From: Rubripirellula tenax
Lineage (GTDB): Bacteria; Planctomycetota; Planctomycetia; Pirellulales; Pirellulaceae
Direction: 5' to 3'
DNA length: 64,000 bases
NCBI RefSeq assembly: GCF_007860125.1
Contig: NZ_SJPW01000001.1
Location: forward strand, 124,001 to 188,000
Shown here: piece after piece, positions 54,740 through 63,998 of the stretch
How positions within the stretch are numbered: position 1 is the first letter of the stretch
Layout of the letters: each line of letters opens with the position of its first letter
Notes under the pieces: model-generated
What the model was told of the DNA's origin: nothing
The model's input: only the letters and a program-made list of their open reading frames with translations
The model's database searches: none
Made by a program: the position numbers and the translations under genes

Positions 54740-54783
54740 AAAAAAAGGCGAGGCCGACCCCGAAGGACCGACCCCGCCTCGCA
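54740..54783 (-). terminator. Terminator-like hairpin in the leader of the exported-protein/rdgB operon
   Basis: On the minus strand, GCGAGGC (54782-54776) pairs with GCCTCGC (54754-54748), with a GC-rich inner stem, and seven Us follow (54746-54740). It lies about 113 bases before the start at 54627. No minus-strand gene is seen between it and the divergent gene at 54991. It would end or attenuate transcription starting within about 200 bases upstream. Confidence 0.7.
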
Positions 54784-54990
54784 CGGGGGGACGCTTTAAA
54801 TCTGGTGTGTAAATCAAGCTGTTGTTCGCGTCTCCCTGACACAACGAAGACTAGTTCCGATGCCGGCCCGCACACTGGAAACTGTGATCCGATTGACAAA
54901 TTAGGCCAACCAGATGCGTTCTGAATCCTGGTTGTGCGGGTTATAACGGTGACAGCCACCCAAACACCGCCGATCAGGTCACGGAAACTC

Positions 54991-55728
54991 ATGCCAGCAT
55001 CCATCGACTTACCCGAGCCACTGGATGTGATCGCAGTCGGCGCACATCCCGACGATGTTGAAATCGCGTGCGGCGGGACCCTGGCAAAGCTGGTGGACCA
55101 GGGCTATCGCGTCGGCATCGTCGACTTGACCGACGGCGAGCCGACACCAAATAGTCCCGGCCCGGCGGCCCGATGGAAGGAAGCACTTGCCGCGGCGGAC
55201 GCGTTGGGGATTCACGAGCGTATACAGCTGAACCTGACGAACCGACGTCTATTTGACGGATTCGATCAACGCGTCGCGTTGGCGTGCGAACTGCGACGAT
55301 GGCGTCCTCGGTTGGTGATCGGCTTTGGCGAGAAGACCCCCATGGCGTCGCCGGATCATTGGCAAGCGATGCAGATCACCGACGGCGCGATCTTCTATAG
55401 CCGATTGACGAAATGGGACGAGTACTTCGCACACTTGCCAGTCCACACCGTTTCAAGGCATCTCTATTTTCGATTGGCGCTCGAGCCCGACGCCATACCG
55501 AGTCATTCGCATCACGTCGTTGTCGACATCAGCGACACGATCGATCGTAAGATCGCGGCAATCGAGTGCTACCAAAGCCAGTTTGGCCATAAGCCATCAA
55601 TCGTCCCGCGCGTTCGCGCCGCTGCGATCGTGACGGGGGCCTCGGCCGGCGTTGATGCCGGCGAATCGTTTGCGGCGGCAAAGCCATTCGCCGTCAACGA
55701 CTTGATGGCGACCGTCATGGGCCTGTGA
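54991..55728 (+). CDS. PIG-L family deacetylase, BshB1-like
   Basis: 245 residues from ATG 54991 (ACGGAAA lies upstream). VIAVGAHPDDVEIACGGTLA carries the zinc-binding HPDD motif, and FGEKTPMASPDHWQAMQIT the distal His site. The length and the blocks VGIVDLTDGE, RIQLNLTNRRLFDG and VVVDISDTIDRKIAAIECYQSQFG (read in parts) follow BshB1, the N-acetylglucosaminyl-malate deacetylase of bacillithiol synthesis. The glycosyltransferase and cysteine ligase of that pathway are not in the window, so a different sugar substrate is possible. Confidence 0.85.
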   Translation: MPASIDLPEPLDVIAVGAHPDDVEIACGGTLAKLVDQGYRVGIVDLTDGEPTPNSPGPAARWKEALAAADALGIHERIQLNLTNRRLFDGFDQRVALACELRRWRPRLVIGFGEKTPMASPDHWQAMQITDGAIFYSRLTKWDEYFAHLPVHTVSRHLYFRLALEPDAIPSHSHHVVVDISDTIDRKIAAIECYQSQFGHKPSIVPRVRAAAIVTGASAGVDAGESFAAAKPFAVNDLMATVMGL

Positions 55729-55784
55729 TCCATGGACGACGGATCGCCATCGATGAGATTTCATCGGCAGCTGGCAACACGAAC

Positions 55785-56531
55785 CTATTCGTCGTCTGAC
55801 ATCATTTCATCGGTGATGTTCAAATTCGTGCAAACGTTTTGAATGTCATCGTGGTCATCGAGCTGTTCCAGTAACCGCAACACTTTCTTGCCGTTGGATG
55901 CATCGACGTCGACCATCGTCTGCGGCAACTGCGAAAGTTCGCTGATCTCGGGTTTGATCTCAGCAGCCTCGAATGCATCCGCCAGCGTTTGGTAGTTTTC
56001 GGGTGGACAGGTGACTTGGATTTTTCCTTCGTCCGTCATCTCAACGTCGTCACCACCGTTTTCGAGGGCAATCTCGGTGACCCTTTCTTCGCCCGATTCG
56101 GCCGCGAAGACGAACAGACCCTTGCGTTCGAACAAGTAAGAAACGCAGCCCGTTTTGCCGATATCACCGCCCAGTTTCGAAAAGATCGTCTTCAACTCGG
56201 GACCGGTTCGATTGCGATTGTCGGTCATGACTTCGCACATGACCGCCACGCCACCGGGGCCGTAACCCTCGTAGGTCAATTCTTCGACATCGTTACCGGC
56301 CAATTCACCGGTACCACGCTTGATGGCCCGTTCGATATTGTCCTTGGGCATGCTGACCGCTTTGGCATCGTCGATCGCTTTGCGAAGACGAAGATTGGCT
56401 TCGGGATCACCACCACCGCCTTTGGCGGCAACGATGATCGCTTTGCTTAACTTGCTCCACAACTTACCCCGCGCCGCGTCCACTCGCCCTTTGCGGTGCT
56501 GGATGTTGGCCCACTTTGAATGTCCTGCCAT
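55785..56531 (-). CDS. YebC/PmpR family protein (TACO1-like)
   Basis: 248 residues, the usual length. MAGHSKWANIQHRKGRVDAA is the diagnostic N-terminus, with MPKDNIERAIKRGTGE and the YEGYGPGGVAVMCEVMTDNR block. The family includes DNA-binding regulators in some bacteria and translation factors that relieve ribosome stalling, as with mitochondrial TACO1. It starts 12 bases after the gene with the histone-like tail and is downstream of nusA, infB and rbfA, which favours a role in translation. Confidence 0.95.
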   Translation of the reverse strand: MAGHSKWANIQHRKGRVDAARGKLWSKLSKAIIVAAKGGGGDPEANLRLRKAIDDAKAVSMPKDNIERAIKRGTGELAGNDVEELTYEGYGPGGVAVMCEVMTDNRNRTGPELKTIFSKLGGDIGKTGCVSYLFERKGLFVFAAESGEERVTEIALENGGDDVEMTDEGKIQVTCPPENYQTLADAFEAAEIKPEISELSQLPQTMVDVDASNGKKVLRLLEQLDDHDDIQNVCTNLNITDEMMSDDE

Positions 56532-56543
56532 CGAGGTGAACCC

Positions 56544-57713
56544 TTATCTCGGTTTGCTCTTTGTCAATTTGCGGTTATCCGACTTCTTCGACGACGGCTT
56601 CTTTTTGCTGCTTGCCGCAGGAGTGCTGGTGGTCGCCGATTTTTTGACGGACTTTTTCTTGCTCGTCTTTTTCGCAGGACTCGAATCCGTTTTAGCTGCG
56701 GCCTTCTTTACCGTTGGCTTCTTGGCAACGGACTTCTTCGCACTCTTGGGCTTCGCAGGCGTCGCGTCGGCAGATTTCGTGTCCTCCGCCGTCTTGGACA
56801 CAGTCTTTGATGTTGATTTCTTAGTCGGCGATGACTTCTTCTCTGATTCCGCTGCCGCAGCGGCGGCTGGCGGCTTAGCGACCGGTTCGACCTTGGCGAC
56901 GGCCGCTTTCTTGGACGACTTTTTCTTCGTCACCGGCGGCTCGTTCTCTGCGACTTTAGCGGCTTCGACGGCCGCAGCCTTCTCTTCCGTTTTACGCTTG
57001 ACGACACGCTTCCGCGCGGCCTTCTTACTTGCAAGCCATTCGTCAAGTCGACCGCTGGAACCCTTGGCGACCGAGTCAAGGACATCCCGAGCGGTCTTGT
57101 CTTTCATATTTTTGCTCAGCGCCGACGCGCACTGGTGCAATAGGCCTGCGAATTCGATTCCCTTGCTTTTTGGAATCGCCCGCTCCAGACCGGGCACCTT
57201 GCCCGCCATCGCTTCGGGTTGTGACGCAATCTCGGTCGCCAACATGATGACCATCGCGGCATAGTCGATCGGGATCGCGTGACCGCCGAGACCGTGCTGG
57301 ACGGTGTAGTTGAGCACGAACGGCGTCATGCCGGGCATTTTTTCGAACTTGCCAACGGCCTTGCCGAGGTTCTCTTTTTTCAAGTGATCCAAGTCGAACG
57401 TGTAGAACTCTTCAAAGATCGCCTGCAGATTGCTCTTCAACCGAGCCGCCGCTTTGGCCGCTTCGGGTAACCGCGAAAGAACCTGGGTCAGTTCGGTGAT
57501 GGACGTCACGCGAACTTCGTTCCAGTCAAAAAATTCTTGTTCGCACTTCGCCATGCCTTCGTCGGCTAAATCCGCAGGCGCGTCCTGAAGCAACGATCCG
57601 TACAACAGGTGTTCCAACAAGGGTCGTGTCGGCTGGGCCGGCAACGGCTTGTAGCTTTTCTTGAGGGAGGTGTGCAATTTGCCGATAAGGCTGGCACGGT
57701 TGCTTGCAGACAT
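56544..57713 (-). CDS. Endonuclease III-like (HhH-GPD) domain, catalytically degenerate, with histone-H1-like Lys/Ala tail
   Basis: 389 residues. The N-terminal 225 residues follow the endonuclease III fold: helices from PLLEHLLYGSLLQDAP onward, then MPGMTPFVLNYTVQHGLGGH and AIPIDYA, which align without gaps to LPGVGRKTANVVLN...AVDTH. The catalytic Lys position is Phe, while Asp150 is kept, and the four-Cys cluster loop is missing. Residues about 228-389 are almost pure Lys/Ala/Ser/Pro/Thr (KKSSKKAAVAKVEPVAK), as in eukaryotic histone H1 tails. It probably binds DNA or RNA without glycosylase activity. It lies between rbfA and yebC on one strand. Confidence 0.75.
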   Translation of the reverse strand: MSASNRASLIGKLHTSLKKSYKPLPAQPTRPLLEHLLYGSLLQDAPADLADEGMAKCEQEFFDWNEVRVTSITELTQVLSRLPEAAKAAARLKSNLQAIFEEFYTFDLDHLKKENLGKAVGKFEKMPGMTPFVLNYTVQHGLGGHAIPIDYAAMVIMLATEIASQPEAMAGKVPGLERAIPKSKGIEFAGLLHQCASALSKNMKDKTARDVLDSVAKGSSGRLDEWLASKKAARKRVVKRKTEEKAAAVEAAKVAENEPPVTKKKSSKKAAVAKVEPVAKPPAAAAAAESEKKSSPTKKSTSKTVSKTAEDTKSADATPAKPKSAKKSVAKKPTVKKAAAKTDSSPAKKTSKKKSVKKSATTSTPAASSKKKPSSKKSDNRKLTKSKPR

Positions 57714-57816
57714 CTTGGTGCAGGGTACTTTGAGGGTGTGTCAGTTGTGTTGTCGCCGCAATGGCACTTCGCCAGTGCTGGTCAATCGCACGAAAAAGTA
57801 TCCGTGCGATGTTCGT

Positions 57817-58194
57817 TCACTCTTCTTCATCGGCGTGTTCCACACCGTCGCGTTCGCGTTTGATTTTTTCCAGGATCTCACCGACCGCCAACGAATGCTG
57901 AACGCCCTTGTCGATCGAGAACTGCAATCGCGGCGTGTAACGTGTGTCGATTCTGGCTGCGATCTTGCTTTGCAAAAAACCCGCCGCATTCTGCAATCCA
58001 CGCAGACTCAAGTTTTGCTGCGTTTCGTCACCCATGATGCTTACCAAAACCGTTGCCTCACGCATGTCGGGGGTCACTTTGACACCGACAACCGTGACGT
58101 CGCGAACGCGTGGATCGCGCATCTCCGTCAAAATGGACGACGCAACGACTTCACGGATTGCTTCAGCGGCTTTCAACAATCGACGACTAGACAC
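57817..58194 (-). CDS. rbfA: Ribosome-binding factor A
   Basis: 125 residues from a GTG start. RLLKAAEAIREVVASSILTE with MRDPRVRDVTVVGVKVTPDM is the RbfA signature, and RYTPRLQFSIDKGVQHSLAV gives the C-terminal strand. It binds the 30S subunit and helps mature 16S rRNA. It is directly downstream of infB, as is usual, separated by about 65 bases. Confidence 0.95.
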   Translation of the reverse strand: MSSRRLLKAAEAIREVVASSILTEMRDPRVRDVTVVGVKVTPDMREATVLVSIMGDETQQNLSLRGLQNAAGFLQSKIAARIDTRYTPRLQFSIDKGVQHSLAVGEILEKIKRERDGVEHADEEE

Positions 58195-58258
58195 AGCGCA
58201 GTACAGGAGTAAGTGACAGGAAACGGGTTTCTAACATTCAATCTCGGATTTCAAATCG

Positions 58259-61159
58259 TTAATCGAGCGTTCGGGCCACTTCTTCGATTCGGTAGGCTTC
58301 CAACACATCGTCCTGCTTGATGTCGTTGAAACCTTGCAGGCGGATACCGCACTCCATGCCACGCGGCACTTCCTTGACATCGTCTTTGATTCGTTTGAGC
58401 GAATCCAAACCGTAATCACCGATGACACGACCGTCGCGGGTGACGCGGATGCGGCAACCACGTTGGATCGAGCCGTGGACGACATAGCAACCGGCAATCG
58501 CGCCGACGCGACTGATGCTGAAGACTTGCTTGACGACTGCACGGCCGAGTTCGACCACGCGTTCTTCTGGCTTGAGTCGTCCTTCGATCATCAAGCGAAT
58601 TTCGTCGGTCAATTTGTAGATGATGCTGTAGCGACGAATTTCAACGCCACGCTCATCGGCCAAGGACCGAGCACGTTCGTCCGGCACAACGTTGAAAGCA
58701 CAGATCACCGCATCGGATGCCGAAGCCAACGAAACGTCCGCCAGCGAGACACCGCCGACGCTCTTTTGCAAGATTCGAATTTCGACTTCGGGATGGTCCA
58801 GTTTGGTCAGCTCTTTCTCGATCGCTTCGAGCGAGCCCTTCACGTCGGCGCGGATGATCATGTTCAAGCGAACCTTGTCCGCCTGGACACCAAGCGTTCC
58901 GTCTTGCAAACGTTCCTGGAACGTATCGAACGAAATCTTGGTCGTGGATCCGGACAGCGATTCTTGGCTGCTTGCGTGAGTTCGCGTTTCGGCGATCTCG
59001 CGAGCCTTGGTGATGTCGTCAAGCACATGAAAGCGGTCGCCCGCGCCGGGTGCTTCGTCGAAACCCATCACGTTGACCGGCGTGCTCGGGCCGGCTTCGG
59101 CGATCGGTTTGTTGTTCAAGGTGTCGGTCATCGCACGAACGCGGCCATAGGAATTGCCACAGACAATGACGTCGCCGACTCGCAGCGTTCCGTTTTGAAC
59201 GATCAGCTTTGCCGAGACACCACGATCGCCTTCTTGGGCCGATTCCAGACACACGCCCAACGCTTCGCGATCGGGGTTGGCGGAGTATTCATTCAATTCC
59301 GCGACCGTCAGCAACGTTTCCAACAGCTCGTCCATCCCGATGCCCTTGGTGGCACTGGTCCGCACGACTTCCACTTCGCCGCCCCATTCGCTGGGCGTCA
59401 AACCGTGTTCGGTCAACTGGGTCAGAATACGGTTCTCGTCGACGCCTTCCAAGTCGATCTTGTTCAGCGCTACGACGATCGGCACTTCCGCTGCTTTGGC
59501 GTGGCTGATCGCTTCGGCCGTTTGCGGCATGACGCCGTCATCGGCCGCGACAACCAAAACGGCGATGTCAGTAACGTTCGCACCACGAGCGCGCATTTCG
59601 GTGAACGCTTCGTGACCCGGCGTATCGACAAACGTCACCTTGCGGCCGTCTTTATCGATTTCGTAGGCACGGATGTGCTGGGTGATCCCGCCGGCTTCGC
59701 CTTTGACGACGTTGATGCCGATCAAGTAATCCAGCAAGCTGGTTTTTCCGTGATCGACGTGTCCCAAGAAGGTCACGACGGGAGCACGAGCGATTAACGA
59801 TTCGGCGGAGTCTTCTCGCTCTTCCAGTTCGTTGATCAACGAATTTTCGAGCGTTTCGGCGGCCTTCAGCTCGATGCTCAATTCCATTTCGGCAGCCAAC
59901 GTTTCGGCGGCTTCGAGATCAAGCTGCGAGTTGATGTTCACGCCACCGATGCCCATTTGCATCATCGTGCCGAGAACCTTTCCGACCGAAACACCGGCGG
60001 CTTCGGAAAACGAACGGATCGAGCAGGGCAACTCCAACACGACGGCGTCTTTTCGAGGCGCGGCCGTATTGATGACTTTGCGGCGTGAACCACGACTGTT
60101 TCGGTACTGGCGCGAACGATCGAAACCGCCACCATCGAACGAAACACGACCGCGACCTTTGCTGGCACGTCCACGTTCGGCCCGCGGGCTAGCCATTCCG
60201 GCCAAACCTTTTTTGCGAGGCTTTTCTTCTTCCTCTTTGACCGATCCGCGTTTCGCTTTCTCGCCAGTGAAACCGCTGAGTCCACCGCGTTTTGCGGCCC
60301 GCTTCTTTTCGTCGTCCTCTTTGGCCAACTGTTCCAACGGCGCCCGCATCCCTTGACGGTGACCGGCGATCGCATCGGGGCTCAATTTGACGTCTGGTTT
60401 TTGGGCTTTGGGCTCACCCGCAACTGCTTTGGGAACCGCCTGTTCGCTGACTTCGGGAAGCGAGGTCATCTTGACGTTGATTCGTGGCTCGCGACGCTTC
60501 GACTTCGAGCTGTCCAACGACTTCTTGTCACCGGTGGCTGCGGGACGGTCGAGGGAGCGCACTTTGCCAGTCCCCGCCGATGATTCGCGACGGATCGGCG
60601 ACACGGGTTCGGTCGGTGTCGTCACGCCTTTTCTTGCCGCCATGCGGCTGGCGATTCGACTGGCGAAGCCTTGTTTCGGCGCTGGTGGCGGATCCGCCGG
60701 CTTACTTGTCGGGGGCTCCGCAGCGACCGACGCACCGTCGGGCCGTGACATGGCCGACCGGATCGCAGGATCGTCAAGCGAGCGCGCCGTCGGCCCGGTT
60801 GGAGCCGCGGGTACGACAGGTGCGGGCGATTCGGCGACCGGCTTTGGCTCGGGCGATTCGCTCTTGGCGGTCATCGGGCGCGATCGAGACCGACCGACGT
60901 TGATTGCGACCGGCTTTCGATCCGTAGGGACGACGGAATCACGAACAGCACCAATCGGTGCCGAAGGATTCGTTGCCGTAGGGGCAGCCGGTTTCTGCGA
61001 AGATCCGCTGAGATGTTCTCGGACTCGTGTCGTTTCGTCATCGGTCAAGCTGGCCAAGGCCGAGCCTTTGCCGGTGATCCCAACCTTCTTAACGATGTCA
61101 ACCAGCTCTTTGCTGTCGAGGTTCAGTTCTTTTGCGAGCGCGTAAATGCGTGCGGGCAC
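58259..61159 (-). CDS. infB: Translation initiation factor IF-2
   Basis: 966 residues from GTG 61159, chosen because the family N-terminus (PARIYALAKELNLDSKELVD) starts there; AGGATT lies upstream. An IF2_N module is followed by a long disordered Pro/Ala/Lys/Arg-rich region (about residues 60-390). Then comes a second IF2_N module (IRSFSEAAGVSVGKVLGTMM), and the G domain with GHVDHGKTSLLDYL, VDTPGHEAF and ALNKIDLEG. Domains II, III and IV follow. It places initiator tRNA on the 30S subunit. The gene follows nusA after an unusually long gap of about 560 bases. Confidence 0.97.
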   Translation of the reverse strand: MPARIYALAKELNLDSKELVDIVKKVGITGKGSALASLTDDETTRVREHLSGSSQKPAAPTATNPSAPIGAVRDSVVPTDRKPVAINVGRSRSRPMTAKSESPEPKPVAESPAPVVPAAPTGPTARSLDDPAIRSAMSRPDGASVAAEPPTSKPADPPPAPKQGFASRIASRMAARKGVTTPTEPVSPIRRESSAGTGKVRSLDRPAATGDKKSLDSSKSKRREPRINVKMTSLPEVSEQAVPKAVAGEPKAQKPDVKLSPDAIAGHRQGMRAPLEQLAKEDDEKKRAAKRGGLSGFTGEKAKRGSVKEEEEKPRKKGLAGMASPRAERGRASKGRGRVSFDGGGFDRSRQYRNSRGSRRKVINTAAPRKDAVVLELPCSIRSFSEAAGVSVGKVLGTMMQMGIGGVNINSQLDLEAAETLAAEMELSIELKAAETLENSLINELEEREDSAESLIARAPVVTFLGHVDHGKTSLLDYLIGINVVKGEAGGITQHIRAYEIDKDGRKVTFVDTPGHEAFTEMRARGANVTDIAVLVVAADDGVMPQTAEAISHAKAAEVPIVVALNKIDLEGVDENRILTQLTEHGLTPSEWGGEVEVVRTSATKGIGMDELLETLLTVAELNEYSANPDREALGVCLESAQEGDRGVSAKLIVQNGTLRVGDVIVCGNSYGRVRAMTDTLNNKPIAEAGPSTPVNVMGFDEAPGAGDRFHVLDDITKAREIAETRTHASSQESLSGSTTKISFDTFQERLQDGTLGVQADKVRLNMIIRADVKGSLEAIEKELTKLDHPEVEIRILQKSVGGVSLADVSLASASDAVICAFNVVPDERARSLADERGVEIRRYSIIYKLTDEIRLMIEGRLKPEERVVELGRAVVKQVFSISRVGAIAGCYVVHGSIQRGCRIRVTRDGRVIGDYGLDSLKRIKDDVKEVPRGMECGIRLQGFNDIKQDDVLEAYRIEEVARTLD

Positions 61160-61720
61160 GGGGTGAAAATCCTGTCGATTCGATTGGGAACCCGCCTCGC
61201 GTGCGTTGTATTTTGCTACGTGAGTTGCGGGGGGTTGCTCGATAGAAGACACCCTTGCCGGAATTGGCGAGGGGTCCGATCGGGCTGCGCGGGCCGGGTT
61301 CAAAAATTTAGTTGGGTCACATAAACCTATTCCTCCATCGCTTGCGGCCACGTTTCCAAGCCAAAACGCTCGAAAAATTGACCACAGCGGGAATCCTACA
61401 ACGGTGCACCGAGACCCTGGCGGCCTCGACGCCCCGCCAAGATAGCGAAAAAGCTTCTCGACGAAGAGGTGTAGAAACCCAGTTTATATCGGAACGTGCC
61501 AATTTTTCGGCTTCTCGCCGAGCGAAAGCCCCCCAAGAGACCGTTCTTGCCGATCTGGGTGATGCTTCGCTGGCTCGCCCGAATTCCATGAAGCCGCAAC
61601 TCCGCTTTCGGAGAGCCTCTTTCCGCGACCGGACTTGCCAGAGCTCGGTTTTTCGTCAGATGCACGGAAGCTTTTCGATTTCAGCGACGACTGAATTCGC
61701 ATTTCCAATGAAAACGAAGA
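61160..61720 (-). other. Long gap between nusA and infB
   Basis: About 560 bases separate nusA and infB, where many bacteria carry the short ylxR/rnpM gene. Three minus-strand reading frames of 74 to 90 codons occur here but none shows the YlxR fold or a convincing ribosome site. The region may hold an infB promoter or a long leader. No terminator hairpin was seen. Confidence 0.5.
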
Positions 61721-63109
61721 CTAGGCTTCGGATGCCGACGCACCACCCGATGGGGAAGCGGTCTTTGCCTCTGCGTCTGCCTCTGCTTCGGTGACTGCCT
61801 CTGCCTCTGCTTCGGTGACGCCACCATCGGCGGATTCGGCGGATTCGGGCACCGCAGCGGTTTCAACGGCTGGACTTTCTGGCTCCGCGATCCCGGCTGC
61901 TTCGGCCTCTTTCTGCAATTGCTCGCGTTCACGGCGAGTGCGTCGCTCTTCGGCAGCCGCCTGCTCGGCTTCTTGCCCCATTTGCTCGGCGGTTTCGACG
62001 ATCTCGTCGACTTTCTCTGCCGTCAAACCGCTCATCTCCATGAACAGGTCCGGCTCGATGACCGAAAGGTCGTCGTACGAAAGGTATCCTTGCTCGACCA
62101 AAGCCTGGGCAATTTCTTCGGTGATCCCGTCGATTTGACTGAAACCCGCAACCGCACGTTCGATCTGCTCTTCCAGTTCGCCGCCGGTCATGATTTCGAT
62201 GTCCCATCCGCACAGCTTGCTGCCCAAGCGGACGTTCTGGCCGCGACGACCGATGGCGAGCGACAACTGATCTTCTTTGACCAAGACAATGGCGCGACCA
62301 ATCATGTCACACAGCAGAACTTGCTCGACTTCGGCGGGCTGCAATGCGTTGGGAATCAGAATCTCGGGGTCGTCGCTGTAGCGAACGACGTCGATATGCT
62401 CGCCCGCTAACTCTTCACGCACAGCCTTGATTCGGCTGCCGCGGTAACCGACGCAAACGGCAATCGGGTCGACCTGGCTGTCGACGCTGCTGACGGCCAC
62501 CTTGCTGCGATAGCCCGGCTCGCGGCTGATCGAACGGATGGCAATGATCTCTTCGCCGAGTTCGGGAATCTCTTGCTCGAATAGTCGCTGTACAAATTGA
62601 GGACGCGTTCGGCTCAGCACCACACGGACCCGGTTCCCCGTCGCACGGACTTCGAAAACCACCGCGCGAACTCGTTCGCCCGCGTGCAGCGATTCGCCGG
62701 GGATCTGCTCGCTTCGCGGCAGAATGGCTTCGACGTTGCCCAGGTTGACGGTTGCCACGCCACCGTCGGCGCGACCGATGATGCCGCTGACGATCTCACC
62801 GATCTGTTCGCGATACTCCACCATCAACGAGTCGCGCTCGGCCTCTTTTACCTTTTGGATGATGACTTGCTTGGCCGTCTGAGCGCCAATCCGGCCGATT
62901 TGGTCGTCTCCGAGTGGCTCGCCCTCGAGCTCGGCCGCGATCTTTCCGTTCTCCCGATCCAACCGGACCAGAATATCGGCCTCTTCGCCGTACTGGCGCT
63001 TTGCGGCCGTTTGCAGCGCCGACTCGATCGCCAAAAACACCAACTCTTTGTCAATGTTTTTCTCGCGGTGGAGCGAATCGACGTAGCGAAGGATGTCTTG
63101 AGGATTCAT
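61721..63109 (-). CDS. nusA: Transcription termination/antitermination factor NusA
   Basis: 462 residues. MNPQDILRYVDSLHREKNID begins the N-terminal RNA polymerase-binding domain, followed by an S1 domain (GEIVSGIIGRADGGVATVNL), KH1 (REPGYRSKVAVSSVDSQVDP, IGYRGSRIKAV-like VGYRGSRIKAVREELAGEHI) and KH2 (LAIGRRGQNVRLGSKLCGWD). A helix-hairpin-helix unit (about 335-375) and an acidic Ala/Glu tail, encoded by short direct repeats, end it. RimP, usually upstream, is absent from this strand. The 5' neighbour is a separate exported protein gene with its own terminator. Confidence 0.97.
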   Translation of the reverse strand: MNPQDILRYVDSLHREKNIDKELVFLAIESALQTAAKRQYGEEADILVRLDRENGKIAAELEGEPLGDDQIGRIGAQTAKQVIIQKVKEAERDSLMVEYREQIGEIVSGIIGRADGGVATVNLGNVEAILPRSEQIPGESLHAGERVRAVVFEVRATGNRVRVVLSRTRPQFVQRLFEQEIPELGEEIIAIRSISREPGYRSKVAVSSVDSQVDPIAVCVGYRGSRIKAVREELAGEHIDVVRYSDDPEILIPNALQPAEVEQVLLCDMIGRAIVLVKEDQLSLAIGRRGQNVRLGSKLCGWDIEIMTGGELEEQIERAVAGFSQIDGITEEIAQALVEQGYLSYDDLSVIEPDLFMEMSGLTAEKVDEIVETAEQMGQEAEQAAAEERRTRREREQLQKEAEAAGIAEPESPAVETAAVPESAESADGGVTEAEAEAVTEAEADAEAKTASPSGGASASEA

Positions 63110-63162
63110 GGCCGACGACTGCTAAAAAATCGGTGCAAGTGGTGTTCAATTTCCATCCGAAC

Positions 63163-63195
63163 AAAAAAACTGCCCGAACCTTGTGGGCCCGGGCA
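63163..63195 (-). terminator. Intrinsic terminator upstream of nusA
   Basis: On the minus strand TGCCCG (63195-63190) pairs with CGGGCA (63176-63171), followed by one G and seven Us (63169-63163). It ends transcription of the exported-protein gene, so nusA must have its own promoter between it and 63109. Confidence 0.85.
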
Positions 63196-63281
63196 ATCGT
63201 TTGCTCGTTGGTGGCATTAGCCTACCGACGCCCAGAAGAAGTGTCAAGGAAGGCGCCCGGCATGACAAAGGAAAGGCGTGT

Positions 63282-63998
63282 TTAAAACGACACGATCGTC
63301 TGTGCGTCGAAGACGCCTTCGGTCGGCACGGATACGCGTACGGTCAATCGCCCCCACTGGGGACCGCCCAATCGCGAATCGAGCGGATCGATCCAGATTT
63401 GTCGCCGCGCCCGTTGAATCTCGTCGGGGAAAGGTCGATAACCCGATGTGACGGACGAAAACGGGATATCCCGAATACGTGAATCCTGATCGATCGGCCG
63501 GTTCATGATCGCTTCGAATCGATACGGGATTGGCAATCGAACATGCGCAACGCCCTGGTCGTCGAACTTCAATGGCAACGACCACACCATCGGCGCATCG
63601 GTGACGTTGCGAAAATAGCCGGGTGTGATGGTGGAGATCTGTGGCATCAACTCAAACGTTGCGTGCGCCCGCGTCACCACGGGACGGTCTTGGGCGTCCA
63701 GTAAAACGACCTCGGCGCGCCAGCCATCGATGGCGGCATCGGCGTCAAAGTTTGCCGGTGCGGCAACCACGTTTGCCGACTGAGGACGCGAAACGTGTGC
63801 TGTCAATCGAACGGACGACGATGCGGCTTCCACGAAATACGTTTCGCCATCCAACTGGATCGGCACATGTTCGCGACGCACCGCCAAAGCGTGCGCGGGC
63901 ATCGGGTGCAGTGAATCTTCGGCAGAGACTCTGTCGGAGATCAGAATCACAGCAACTGCGAAAACGATCCATAGGTAGGGCCGAAGCGTTGAGCCCAA
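63282..63998 (-). CDS. Exported protein of unknown function (start near window edge)
   Basis: 238 residues if TTG 63998 is the true start; the frame stays open to the window edge, so the gene may begin outside. A signal peptide is visible (YLWIVFAVAVILISDRVSA, cut before EDS). The rest is all-beta (ETYFVEAASSSVRLTAHVSR, GVAHVRLPIPYRFEAIMNRP, WGRLTVRVSVPTEGVFDAQT) and resembles a two-domain immunoglobulin-like fold. No family was recognised. It has a strong terminator downstream, and the next gene (nusA) is unrelated. Confidence 0.7.
   Translation of the reverse strand: MGSTLRPYLWIVFAVAVILISDRVSAEDSLHPMPAHALAVRREHVPIQLDGETYFVEAASSSVRLTAHVSRPQSANVVAAPANFDADAAIDGWRAEVVLLDAQDRPVVTRAHATFELMPQISTITPGYFRNVTDAPMVWSLPLKFDDQGVAHVRLPIPYRFEAIMNRPIDQDSRIRDIPFSSVTSGYRPFPDEIQRARRQIWIDPLDSRLGGPQWGRLTVRVSVPTEGVFDAQTIVSF

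Noticed and set aside
58334-59797. 487-codon open frame on the plus strand opposite infB
   Set aside because: It is antisense to the IF-2 G domain; the amino acid make-up (Asp, Phe, Val, Arg with no pattern) is typical of a shadow frame.
61396-61720. Short minus-strand frames as a candidate ylxR gene between nusA and infB
   Set aside because: None of the frames contains the YlxR/RnpM-type Arg/Cys/Gly-Arg-Gly motifs, and start sites are poor.
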